Assembly (NCBI RefSeq): GCF_030445035.2
Contig: NC_080690.1
Location: forward strand, 33,382,796-33,446,795
Source of the DNA: Dasypus novemcinctus
Taxonomy: Eukaryota > Chordata > Mammalia > Cingulata > Dasypodidae
Reading direction: 5' to 3'
DNA: 64,000 nt
A program made the position numbers and the translations under genes. Below are positions 26,781 to 37,627 of the stretch, one piece after another; position 1 is the first letter of the stretch; each line of letters begins with the position of its first letter. Below the pieces are notes generated by a model. That model ran no database searches. It was not told where the DNA came from and worked only from the letters and a program-made list of their open reading frames with translations.

Positions 26781-27590
26781 CAGCTCTAGCACTCGGCTTA
26801 GGTCTCAGGCCGGCTCAGGAGATGTTCAGGGAGGGAGGGAGAGCTAGTGATTGAACAACTGTCCTCATCCCTCTCCTCTTTTTCATCCAGTGCTTCCCTA
26901 ACCCTGTAACTTAGACAGGTGGGAGTTAGAAACCTCATTACCTAGATGAGCAAACTGAGTCCAGAGCTCAGTGGCTTAGCCAAGGGCACCCAGCAAACAT
27001 GCCCTGGAAGTCCCCAGATCATTTCCACAGGATCAAAATCCTTCACTCCTTCCACCCCACCATTATAATGAGAGCACAGCCAAATGGGTGGACGTGGATT
27101 CAGCCACGCCCCTAGCGAAGCAAGAAGCCCCACCTCCCTGAGCCTCAGTTTCCACGTGCTTAACACAGGAAATTGCTGTGCAAATTGGCTTCTGCACCCA
27201 GTGGTGGTATTGGTCCACTTTGTCCAAGGGTGCCCGTGACATCTGCGTGAGCGACCAGTTGCCTAGCCACAGGACAAGAGCCCTTGTTCACACAGGGGCA
27301 GGGGTCCTCGTCCAGGATCTGCTCTGCCCGCACGGTCCGCCCCTCCCAGACCCACCCAGCTGCCCCTGCCCTCAGTCTGATCCTCAGAAGCTGCCATCTG
27401 CTCTCATGCCCTCTTGCCCAGGTACCTTAATTCCAGGATCAGTGGGGCTTGGAAGGGTAAGGCTTGATGTGCGAAGACACCTTCTTCTGTGTCTGGACTA
27501 CCACCCCCTCCCACCAACCCCACACCTGCTGGCTGAGCAACTGGAGTGAGGGTTGTAACAAAATCCCTTGGGAAATTGGCTGGTGGGAAT

Positions 27591-27624
27591 CTTTTATCAG
27601 ATGTAGTTTATCAGCTCATCTGAT
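27591..27624 (-). promoter_or_regulatory. candidate GATA / E-box cluster
   Basis: Read on the minus strand the 34 bp holds two TGATAA sites, a CAGATG E-box and a CATCTG overlapping a GATA site. Such pairs bind GATA/TAL-type factors in blood-lineage enhancers. Site content is seen directly; function is inferred. Confidence 0.3.
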
Positions 27625-28023
27625 CCCCAAGGGGTAAACCAAGGAGCTGGTAAGCTAAGAGGAGCGGGGCAGAGAGAGAAAAGAGGTGCCACGCCAGGCT
27701 GTCTGCCTTTGGGACTTCATCTGAGATGACAGCCCAGAGAGGGGACCACAATAATTATCCCACTTTACAGGTGAGAAAATCAAAGCTGAGACCTTCAGCC
27801 GTTTCCTGAGGTCCCACGGCAAGCAAGGAGCAGGGCCGCCGTCTCCAGAGCCAGGCTGTCATCACCGCACCAGCGGCAACCGGGGCAGTTCAATTATAAC
27901 AACGCCCCGACCCCCGCCTGCAAGGCCAGCTCCCTTGCTGAACTGTTCCCTGCGAGTCGGGCTTCAGCCACCTTGGTCCCCGAGCACAGAGGCCTGCACA
28001 CACAGGAGCTCACGTCACATTCC

Positions 28024-28070
28024 CTGACTGACTGAATGAATGAATGATGAATGAATGAATGAATGAAGAA
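28024..28070 (+). repeat. (TGAA)n simple repeat
   Basis: About ten TGAA/GAAT units with one shifted unit. Confidence 0.85.
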
Positions 28071-28189
28071 ATACCCTTCCATGTTCCCTCTCAGGCCCCT
28101 GCCCCGGGCACCCGAGGTCCCGCCCCTGAGGCTCAGGTGGGTCAAAGGCAGCAGGAATCTGGAGTTACAAACCAGGGCAGGCAAATGGG

Positions 28190-28360
28190 CTGGGCAAAGT
28201 ATTTTTGAGAGGAAACTCAAAGACGCAGTGCTATTAAAAATTGATATTTCAATGAGATAATCCCTCTCCCAGGCTTTTAATTGATTGTCTAAAAAGCCTT
28301 CCTCTGTTGTTGCGCTTCTTTATTTGCAGGGCCCATTAATTTTTTTATGGACGATCAAAC
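28190..28360. promoter_or_regulatory. candidate conserved non-coding element
   Basis: A sharp AT-rich island in GC-rich intergenic DNA with several homeodomain-type cores ('gctattaaaaattgatattt', 'cttttaattgattgtc', 'cccattaattttttt'). No repeat family fits. Enhancer-like texture only; conservation untested. Confidence 0.3.
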
Positions 28361-28389
28361 CCGAAGAGAGTGGAACGGCTGCACGTGGC

Positions 28390-29430
28390 TGAGTCAGAAA
28401 CAGAAGCCCAGGCGCCAGGGGCAAACTTCTAGGGGCGGCCTGGGAGGGCAGGGGCCACAGAGCGGCTGGGGCGAGGGTACCCGCGGGGTGGGGCTGAGGA
28501 CCCCGAGGAAGAGGAGAGCGCCTTCATATCGCGTGAGCGCATGCCCACGCGCACACGCACGTGCCAGCCCCTGCCCCCATCCCCTGCTTTGTGATGGGAG
28601 GAGGTGCAGAAGGTTAGGGGCACCAGGAGGGCGCGGGGCAACGGGCCAGCACCCCACCCCACCTGGCAGGGGGGGGCTAGAGGTGGGCGAGGAAGAGCCA
28701 GCAAGTGGGATCATGATCTCTGGGTTCTTCACCTCTCTGGGCCTCCTGAGTCCAGCAGGGTGACACTGGCTCCTGCTCAGGTGGCTCTGAGGGTACAGAC
28801 TGTACAGTAAGCGGCTGCCGCTGGCTGCTCACGCTGTTAATCTCAGCATCTTTCCCCTGCGCTGCAAGCGGCCTTCAAGGCTTCACCAAGCCCCACCCCC
28901 CACCTGAGGGGGACCTTGGCCCCCTCCTGTCCCCTCTCTTCCTAGCTGGCTCTGAATCACCCCTGGCCCCACCTGTCTGCGGGTCTCTGGCAGCATCTGC
29001 TTCTCCCCGGCACCCTGTCCGTCCATCTCCACCTGCAGACAGGCAGCCTCGAGAGGGTCCCAGGCCACAGCAAAGGGTCCGGTGGGCGGCGCCGGCCCCT
29101 GGCCCTGTCTTGACTCAGGACTCGCCCTCTAGCTGGCCTCTCCCACTTCCTCTCCGCTGTCCCGTGCCCCTGAGACCTCCTTCTCAGGAAGGAGAGGCTT
29201 CATGCATGTTACCTCTGCAGTCGCACAGGGTCCTGAACTTCGAAGGGCCCCGTGCTTGCTTTATTGCCCTGTTCTTGCCATCTTGCATTTTCATTTTGCA
29301 CAGGACCCAGCAAACCAAGCGGGGACAGACCCACTTCAGGAAATGAGCCCCGGGTGGACCCAATGCACTCCCCTCTGGAGGCCTGGCCTTTGCACCTCAC
29401 CTTTCCCAGGCCCTCTCGAGCTCAGAAGCC
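28390..29430. other. intergenic GC-rich sequence, no element recognised
   Basis: Mostly unique-looking, C/G-rich sequence with composition-driven open frames. I see no exon, RNA gene or clear repeat here apart from possible MIR traces near 28710-28790. Confidence 0.35.
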
Positions 29431-29436
29431 CTCGGC

Positions 29437-29593
29437 AGGGAGCAGATGAGGCTCAAGCAATAGAGCGCCTGCTTCCCCCACGGGAGGTGCCCGGTTCGGT
29501 TCCCAGTGCCCCCTAATTGAGCACTGGCTTCCCACATACAAGGTCCCAGGTTCAATCCCTGGCCCCAGTATCTTAAAAAAAAAAAAAAAAAAA
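29437..29593 (+). mobile_element. two-headed tRNA-derived SINE with shortened second head
   Basis: First head 'gcagatgaggctcaagcaat' with B box 'ggttcggttccc'; the second lacks its 5' half ('gagcactggcttcccacat' with 'ggttcaatccct'). Ends in a run of about 20 A. Same type as 20833-21036 and 63546-63762. Confidence 0.85.
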
Positions 29594-29629
29594 AGTCCTC
29601 TGTGGCTCCCACGTCCTCACTCTTGGGGC

Positions 29630-29900
29630 TCTTCCAGGTGGTCCCCCAGATCCCCCGTCTTCATCCAGCCCTTCCTGCTACCTCGTGGCTCCCCACTCTG
29701 CTTGCCCAAGACAAGCTCTGTGTCTGCAGGTGCCCCTGCTTTGCCATCCTCCTGGGCATCCTCTCAGCCTCCATCTTCACTTTGGAAATCCTGCCTATCC
29801 TCCAAGGCCTAGTGGATTCTCCCTTCCCTCCTTCCAGAGAGCCCTCCCTACTTCCACACCCCCCCCCATACTCCTCTCCCTCCCCTGGAACCCTTCAGCT
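29630..29900 (+). mobile_element. L2-like fragment
   Basis: C/T-rich text with 'gcccctgctttgccatcctc' and 'ctatcctccaaggcct', similar to the sense L2 3' region. Weak. Confidence 0.35.
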
Positions 29901-30244
29901 CAGCCTCTGTTATAAACACAGCAACCATACATGGCATATCAAAAACTAGGGTTCAGAGTCTGAGGCAAATTTTTAAAAAATCTCTACACACATGTCTGCA
30001 ATGTGTCTGACAAAGGGGCATGCGTTAAATCATATTTTTTTATTGGCAAGAATAAAGTAACATGAATTTGGAACTGAAGGCCCTGCACAGGCTCTCCTCC
30101 TCCAGCCTGGGAGGAACCCCAAAGTGGGGGGCGAGCATGAGGGGCTCCTTCCCTCCCTAGAACTTGATCATCAGCCACCTGAGGTCAAGGCCCTGCCCTT
30201 CCTGACTCCCATTGGGACCCCCACAGTCCCAAGAAGGAGGTCTG

Positions 30245-30450
30245 CCTGCACTAGAGAGGGCAAATGAATGAGTGAATAAAGGAATACATGACTGGGTACA
30301 TTAATTCAGTCAAGTATCAAGCACGTCGCGTTCTGCAGCCTGGGGACACAGCAGTGAATGAGTTTCCCCTCCTGGAACTTGCACTTCAGTTGAGAAGACA
30401 CAATGAGCAAGTTGCAAGTAACAGGCAGGATCATACATTCGGAAAGTGCC
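30245..30450 (-). mobile_element. L2 3' end, antisense
   Basis: 'aatgagtgaataaagg', 'attcagtcaagtatcaagca' and 'ggggacacagcagtgaatga' then 'cctggaacttgcacttcag' match the antisense L2 end. Confidence 0.6.
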
Positions 30451-30459
30451 CACTGCCCC

Positions 30460-31290
30460 GAAGGAGAGGCCTTGCAGAGACAGGGAGGGAAGGGGTCAGG
30501 GCGTGGACAGGGGGAGGAGTGAGCCTGAGAGGCCAGCTGAGCGGTCAGTCCCCCAGCCAGAGCTCCCCCTTGCCCCTCCTCTGGGACCCCATCCCATCCC
30601 CACCAAGCTTCCTCAAGGCCGAAGCCCCCTCCGTGGGCCAGCTGAGCATGTCCAGCCCTCCCGGTTGGGGCTGGCCTGGGCAGCGTTTGCTTGTTTGTGG
30701 GGGGTTGGGGGTCGGGGTTGGAGCAGTGCCACTCCCGGCAGAACTGGCTAAAAGATCAGACCCCCATGGCATCAGCATATGGGAGAGACAGAGGATCACA
30801 CACACCCCCAGCCCAATGGGTTGATGGCAGCTGGTCCTAGGCTCTGTGCAGGGAGGGGTGACAGCACCAGGATTCTGGGGATCCTGGCATTTGTCAGCTC
30901 TGGATATGGCAGGGAAGTCTTGGTAAGCAAATTAGTGTGGAACAACTTCTCCAGTCATCTCTCAGTCTTACCCCCTGGGGAGGGGCCTCAGAGGTGTGTC
31001 AAGGGGGTCCCCAAAACCGTATATTCCCCAAGTCTCACCTGCAGACTGAACAAAAAAATGTTTCACCCACACCGGTGAGACTTTCATCAAGTGGAAGCAT
31101 TAGAGACCACAGCAGACAAAATTCAAATGCATTTAAATGACCCATGGACTTCATAACAGGTTTCGATCAACATGTAATTTCTTTTTCAGCCACCAGATAG
31201 AAAAGGTACAACTGCTTTGACCTTCTGGGCGCTGAATAGGCTTCCTCCACGGGGGCTCGGGTACCCATCCTCAGAGGACAGAGGGCTAGA
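30460..31290. other. intergenic sequence, no element recognised
   Basis: No exon or clear repeat. The AT-richer part at about 31050-31190 has no known signature. Confidence 0.3.
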
Positions 31291-31309
31291 AGTCCCCTGC
31301 AGGGCGACT

Positions 31310-31620
31310 TGGCAAGATGCCGCAAAAAGAACTTGATCCTAAGAAAATCTGTAAGCACGCTTAATATATGTGTGGATGCAAGCATTTAGCCACCGGAGAG
31401 CTCGTTGTGGCATTGTTTACAAAAGCCAAAGTGGAGACAACCGGACGGCCAGCGGTCAGGGGCTGGTGAACAAATGACGCTGCACTTCTCACGGGCGAGG
31501 CGGGACGTCAGCAGAATCGACCCCGGTAAAGGAGAGGGAGGGAGGGAGAAGTCCCATTTGAACAGCGCGCACGACGTGGACCGTGTTCTCTGTGTCAGGG
31601 TGAGTTGGCACCACACTGTC
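31310..31620 (+). mobile_element. old L1 3' fragment, sense, GC-drifted
   Basis: 'gtggcattgtttacaaaagc', 'caaagtggagacaacc' and a following block align with the L1M 3' region, with many substitutions. Confidence 0.5.
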
Positions 31621-31829
31621 AGTAGTGGTTGTCTCCGAGGCTGGGTGACCGCCCGTGGCTTCTCTTCCTTCTTGTCCTTGATCCCTCCCTCCCTGGGGCA
31701 GGGAACAGCACGGGCATCCCTGGCCTTGCGGGGGGTCCCTCAGACCTGTCCACTGCCTCCTGTACCCCTCATTTCCCACCACACCCCAAACCCCTGCAAG
31801 GCTCACACTCATTTCCTGTTTGGCACCCC

Positions 31830-32820
31830 AACATGGTCTCGGGGTCCCTCCCTATTCTCCACTGGCAGCCAGAGTGTTTTTTTTCAAAATGCGAATTAGA
31901 TCCTTTCCCCTTCTTTTGATTGGCTTCCCATTGCCCTAATGATGAAGACCAAGCCCCGAACCCACTTTCAACGTCCTGCACGGCCAGCCTCACGAGCTCC
32001 AGGCTTCCCCTCTTCCCTCGGTGCTCCAGCCACCCTGGCCTCCTCCCAGGCTCTCTTCTGCCGCAGGGCCTTTACCTGTGCAGTTTCTTCAGCCTGGGAT
32101 ACTCGCCCTCTCCTCTTCGCCTGGTTAACTCACCCTTTTGTTGTCACCTTAAGACTCACTTCCAGGAAGCGGATGTAGCTCAAGCAGTTGGGCTCCCATC
32201 TACCATACAGGAGGTCCAGGGTTCGATGCCCAGGGCTTCCTGGTGAAGGCAAGTTGGCCCGTGTGACCAGGTGCCCCACATGGAGTGCTGCCCTACGCGG
32301 GAGTGCTGGCCCATGCAGAGAGCTGACATAGCAAGATGACACAACAAAAAGAGACATGGAGAGACAATAAGAGATACAGCAGACCAGGGAGCTGAGGTGG
32401 CACAAGAGATTGAGCGCTTCTCTCCCACTCCAGAAGATCCCGGAATCAGTTCCCAGAGCTGCCTAATGAGAAAATAAGCAGACACAGAAGAACACACAGT
32501 GAATGCACCCAGAGAGCAGACAATGGGGGAGATGGGGGGAGAAATAAATAAATAAATCTTTAAAAAAAACACTTCCTCAGTGAGCCTTCTCTGATGAGCC
32601 ACATCTCCCCATCTTCTAGCACCTTTCTCTTCCCCTCTGCCCTCCTCATAATTGCATCCACCACTGTGGATTTCTTAGATCAATGCCTGTCACTAGACCA
32701 TCAGCTCTTCAAGGTCATGGGCTGTTCTTGCTGACCCACCACGTCCCCCGTGCCCAGCACCCAGGGTCTGGCACAGAGTAGGTGCTCAGATGTCTGTTGA
32801 ATAAATCAATGCATCAATGA
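31830..32820 (+). mobile_element. LINE L2 3' end, sense, split by a SINE
   Basis: 'cagggcctttacctgtgcag', 'ttggttaactc'-like text, then after the SINE 'gtctggcacagagtaggtgc' and 'tctgttgaataaatcaatg' give the end of L2 in order. It is interrupted at 32164-32569. Confidence 0.75.
32164..32569 (+). mobile_element. two-headed DAS-type SINE inside L2
   Basis: First head 'ggaagcggatgtagctcaag' with 'gggttcgatgccc'; second head near 32385 ('gctgaggtggcacaagagat'); tail AAATAAATAAATAAATCTTT plus A run. The 7-bp duplication cacttcc (32157-32163, 32570-32576) flanks it, and the L2 reads through when it is removed. Confidence 0.9.
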
Positions 32821-33444
32821 AGGAGGGGAGCTGGCCCAAGCACCCAGCCTGCCCTCACCGCTGGCTGGCACTGTCCAGTGAACAGCTTGCCAGACCTGTG
32901 GTTGGCATCTCACACGTGTGCTCAGGAAGGCAGCCCAAGGTGAACGGCCCAGAGCCACATCCTTGGAGGCCAAGCCGGAATGCTGTCCCGGGCCTCCCTC
33001 CTGAGAGCTGTGCTCCGTGTCCATCGGAAATCGTCCCTGGCTCGGCCTCCTTGGGAGGAAGCAGAGGGAGTAAGGAGGCCCCATCTCCTTCCTCCCTACC
33101 CCCTTCCTGGCCAGTCCCCTTTGATGTGGAGGCTCCTGGGGAGGCTGGTTTGTGTCACTGTCGAGCTGGGGGAGGCAGACAGGATGGGCCGTGTCTTAAC
33201 TGGTGAGCTGGTCCCCATCTTGGTGCTCCTGAGGGCCTGGGTTCCCATGAACAGATGCCACCTCTCTCCAACATTAGAGATTTCACCACTCTGGTAGCTG
33301 TGGAGGTTGCCCAGGTCTCCTCAAGGCCCCACATTCCATATTCCCAAGAACAGGCAGACCATGGACCTCGAGGAGGTCCCCTGGGTGGCCAACAAGCGTC
33401 AGGGTCCTGTCCTTAGGGACAGGCCCCAAGAAACAGACTCCACC

Positions 33445-33570
33445 GTCACGAGTTCAAGTCCTGACATGGCTGTGTCACCTTGGATGAATTCTTCCATTAC
33501 TGGGTCTCAGTTTCTTTACTGTCCTTGGGGACTGATACTTTTCCTGAAGAGCTGTGAGGATTAAACCTCT
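33445..33570 (+). mobile_element. MIR fragment
   Basis: 'acgagttcaagtcctgacat', 'tactgggtctcagtttcttt' and 'gctgtgaggattaaacc' are MIR blocks. Confidence 0.75.
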
Positions 33571-33629
33571 AGTGCGGTGTTTCCCCTGATGGCACAAGAC
33601 GATGTCGGTCACACTCCACAAAGCCACCC

Positions 33630-34000
33630 GGTATCAGTCAGCGTTCTCCAGGGAAACAGACTGGTAGGATATTCTTTCCAGGAATCGGCTTCCGGGACTG
33701 TAGGTGCTGGCAAGTCTGAACTCCGTGGGGCGGGCCTGAGGCTGGAAACCCTGTCAGGAGCTAAGCTGCAGTCTCGAGGCAGAAGTTCTTCTTCTCAGGA
33801 AACCTGTTTTGCTCCTACAGCCTTTCGGCTGATTGGCTGAGGCCTACCCAGATCATCAAAGATAATCTCCTTTACTTAAAATCGACTGATTGTGGGTGTT
33901 AACGACATTGTACAAAATACCTCCACAGCCACACCTAGATTAGTGTTTGACTGAATAAATGGTACTCCAGCCTAGCCAAGCTGACACAGAAAACTAACCA
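33630..34000 (-). mobile_element. old interspersed repeat, probably LTR class
   Basis: Begins 'tatcagtcagcgttctccag' and ends 'gctgacacagaaaactaacc'. This start/end pair recurs in mammalian genomes, and a related start occurs at 39664. I do not recall its family name with certainty. Confidence 0.5.
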
Positions 34001-36230
34001 TCCCGCGTCCTAACCAAAGGAAAGTCTCAGAAAGCGGGCAGGGGGGTTGCCACCTCTCTCGTGCTTGCTGTTCTTTTTTTATCAAAAGCCTTGGTATTTT
34101 GGAGGCAGGCAGTGCTAGCCAGCCCAAATTTAATGGACTTGTTTTTATTTTCAAGGTATTTTATTTATACAGTTTGCTCTTGAGGCAAGTGAAAAATGTG
34201 AGGTGATTTGAAGAACGGTATTGAGCAAATAATAGCTTGGATACGGTGAAAAACATGAAGTAACTAGAGTGGCTGGGGCTTGGGAAATCCTGGTGAAATA
34301 TGGGTGAAAATACTTTGAAAACCATCAGGGGAGGAATGAACACGTAATGAGGTCTGAGGGATGGAAGGGTTAGCGTCAGAGAAGGGCTTTGCATTTCCTG
34401 GGAGAAAACCTCAGGCGGGTGGCTGAAGTCCAGAGAGTATTCCTACTGACTGAAACAGCAGCCCCGGGACTAGCGGCCCTTCCCTGTGTCAGGTATTGGG
34501 TAAGTACTTCCACAGATATTCTTTCATTTAACCCTTGTTGTTCCCAATTCCAGGGGAGGAAACTGAGGCATCTGAAAGGCAAAAGGACTTGTGGCAGAGA
34601 GGGCAGTGCCTCTCGGATGCTTCTCCGCCTCTGTCCTTCGTGAGGATTCCACAGGCCCCAGTGCCGCCTTCCACCCACTCCCAGCAAGACGCCTGGGATA
34701 AGCCCTGAGGCCCGGGCTGCCCCCTGCACCCAGAAGTTGCCGGAATCCTGGGTGGAATTCTTGGTGGAGCACTGTCCCCACACATGCCTGCTCCCTTCCC
34801 CCAAACTGCCTTGCTGGGGAGGGGGAAATTAACCACATCCCTTTAACTTAAAGTAACATTTTGTGCCTAAAACATTTTTTTTAATGGCAAAAGCTACAGC
34901 TGCTGTAGGCAATCTAGAAAACCAATAAACAAAAAGGAAGGAAATGAAAAACGTTGTGGATGAGAGCTAACCCGTTTTGGGCCCTCCCCAGTGCAGGGCC
35001 CTTTTCCATCCTATGTCCTCTCGACAGGAGGAAGGAGGTACTCTTATCACCACCACGCCCACTTCACAGATGAAAAAGCTGAGGCACAGAGTTGCCAAGT
35101 GGTGGAGACTGGGCTTGAGCGGGTGGTTTGGTTCTAGAAACTCCGCGCTTAAGCACCGCCCTCCTCGGCCTGGAGCCCTCCTGACCTTCCAAGCACAGCC
35201 TCTCGGGTGGGCCCTGTGGGCAATCAGCCCCCCACTGCCAGGCTGGTGAAGAGAGACAGAGCTGTGTTCACACAACCAACCCCTTATTCGGGCCTCAGTT
35301 TCCCTAGGCCCTGCACCCTGAGTAGGGGTACCGACTGCCAGAGCCTTGGTGTTCCCGTCCAAATGAGGAGGGCCAGGGGAGCCGGCAGAGCGGGGAGAGA
35401 CAAAGGGATCCAGGAGAGAAGAACTCCGGGGCACGCTGGTGCCTGTCCTGGGCCCTGGGCACGGCCTGGGATGGTCACCACAACTCCTGGACAAAGCAGA
35501 TACCGGCCATGAGAACGCCGGTATGGTCAGCCCATCTCCACTAGAGCTGCTCCAGCTCATTCATTCCCTTCTAGCAGCATCGGGCCACGAGCCAGCCCCA
35601 GAGCACCCAAAGCCCTGATAATGCTCAGCTGAGATGCAAAGCCAGCCGCCAACCTAGGGAGAGGGTGGCTGTGGAATGAAAATGTAATGAAATGAAACCA
35701 GCCTGCCCTGTAGGGCTGAGGGGCTCAGGAAGGAGCCATCTGGGGCTAAGCAGCCAGTGAGCCTCCCAGGAGAGCAGCCTTTTAGCTCAGCAGATTCAGG
35801 CCTAAAGGAGCTAACAAAAGCAAACACATCCGGGCCCGCGGAGGGCTGCCTCCCAGCCCCGCCCGGGCCCCGGGCCCAGCATCAAGGCTGAGGCCAGCTG
35901 AGCGGCAACGCTGCACTGAACCCGCTGAGGACCTTGACCATGAGCTGGACAGCTGCACCCGTGGGGGCCATCCTCACCAATCTCCCGTAGTCAGCCCTGG
36001 GGGACACGGGGGTGACATTCATCCATAGATTTAGGGCAGCCCTGGTCCCACCCATAATTTTAAACAGGAGGACATTGAGGCTCTGGGAGGGGAAATGACT
36101 TGCTGAAGGAGTCAGGCCAGGACTGGGTGGACCCCTCCAAGCTCCACTTCAGGTTTTATCAGGTAAACCACAACTTTTCCCCGACCGCCACTCCCCACAC
36201 CCAAGGGTTGAATCTACACCTACTGGGTGC
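34000..36230. other. intergenic sequence with MIR traces
   Basis: Antisense MIR phrases occur at about 34545-34600 ('ggaggaaactgaggcatctg'), 35060-35110 and 36060-36120. AT-rich unique sequence lies at 34140-34330 and 34850-34960. No exon is recognised. Confidence 0.35.
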
Positions 36231-36239
36231 AGCTTGAGT

Positions 36240-36560
36240 TCAGATTTGGAAGTGGACCTTGGGAAGATTTTTCAAAGTAGTAGTTAACAAATACATGATT
36301 TTAGGTTTCACATGAATGAAACAGTTCCGTATTCTGAGCTGTGATATATGTATGTGTGCACATATGAGATCATATATGTGATATGTACATGTGATATATA
36401 GGCGATGTGTGCATGTATATATATGAAATTGTACAGTATGCACTCTTTTTTTGTCTAACTTCTTTCACTTTCACTTAGAATTATTTTGGGATTCATCCAT
36501 GTTGTCACATGCACCAGTAATTCTTTCCTTTTTATTGCTGAGTTGTATTACATTGTATGC
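36240..36560 (-). mobile_element. L1-derived fragment, antisense
   Basis: 'tgggattcatccatgttgtc' and 'tttttattgctgagttgtat' are antisense L1 3' phrases. An AT dinucleotide-rich patch lies at 36340-36430. Confidence 0.6.
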
Positions 36561-36822
36561 ATATATACAAAATTATAGAAAATTCAAAATAAAATATAGT
36601 GACAGAAAGCAAGTCAGTGGTTGCCTGCACAACAGTAAAGGGAAGAGGGGGATTACAAAGGAAACCAACTTTATGGGATGATGGATATGTTCATTATCTT
36701 GATTGTGCTGCTGGTTCCCTGAGAGTATATCTATGTCAAAATATCATTTTATACATTTTAAGTAGGTACAGTTTATTGTATGTCAATTATACTTCAATAA
36801 AGCTGTTAAAAAAAAAAAGAAA
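36560..36822 (+). mobile_element. L1 3' end, sense, with A tail
   Basis: 'gtcagtggttgcctg', 'ggatatgttcattatcttga' and 'caattatacttcaataaagc' followed by an A run are the end of an L1M element. Confidence 0.8.
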
Positions 36823-36921
36823 TATAAAACTAGCCCCATCAAACCTGTGATTTCATGGGTATTACTGCTGAGTTCATGGGTCGAGTAAGGATGGTGTTTG
36901 TGTTTTTTTAAAGTTACTTGG

Positions 36922-37615
36922 GGGAAGCAGATGTGACTCAAGTGGTTGAGCTCCCGCCTATCACACGGGAGGTTCCAGGTTTGGTTCCCAATGCCTCCTA
37001 GGAAGGACAAGCAAGACAGCAAGCTGATGCAATGGGATGATGACACAAGAAAGAGACACATGGAGTAAAACAATGAGAGATACAATAAAGCAGGGAACAA
37101 AGGTGGCTCAAGCAATTGGGTGCCTCCCTTCCACATGGGAGGTCCCTGGTTCAGTTCTAGTGCCTCCTAAAAAGGAGCCAAGCACATAGCAAATAGACAC
37201 AGTGAGAACAAAACAATAAGGGAGGAAAGCAGTTATGGCTCAATCAGATGACCTCCTGTTTGCATCCCAGGGCCTCCTTGTGAAGGCAGTCTTGCCTGCA
37301 CGCTGCGGAGTGCTGCCTGGCTCGCAGACGCCGCGCAGAGCCGACTCAGCAAGGTGACGCAACAAAAAGAAGGGAGACAAGTGAGAACACAGAAGAGCCC
37401 GCAGTGAATGGACACAGAGAGCAGACAGCAAGTGAGCTGCAAGGGGGGAGGGGAAATAAAACAAATAAATACAGACAGAAGAACGTACAGTGAATGGACA
37501 CGGAGAGCAGACAGCATGCAAAAAAAGCCACACGGGGAGGGGAGGTGAAAAAAAAAAACAATAAGGGAGGGCAGAGAGAAAGAAATAAATCTTTAAAACA
37601 ATAAAAATAAAAAAT
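36922..37615 (+). mobile_element. three-headed DAS-type SINE, about 690 bp
   Basis: Three tRNA-like heads follow one another: 'gaagcagatgtgactcaagt' (36924), 'acaaaggtggctcaagcaat' (about 37098) and 'agcagttatggctcaatcag' (about 37229, B box decayed). The body carries a partly duplicated 'gtgaatggacac' and 'gagcagacag' segment and ends AAATAAATCTTT. One 12-bp duplication, aaagttacttgg, brackets the whole unit (36910-36921 and 37616-37627), so it moved as one piece. Confidence 0.85.
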
Positions 37616-37627
37616 AAAGTTACTTGG

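Noticed and set aside
36340-36430. Possible hairpin RNA in the AT-dinucleotide patch
   Set aside because: It is an imperfect TATG/CATA-type low-complexity patch within an L1 fragment and can fold by composition alone.
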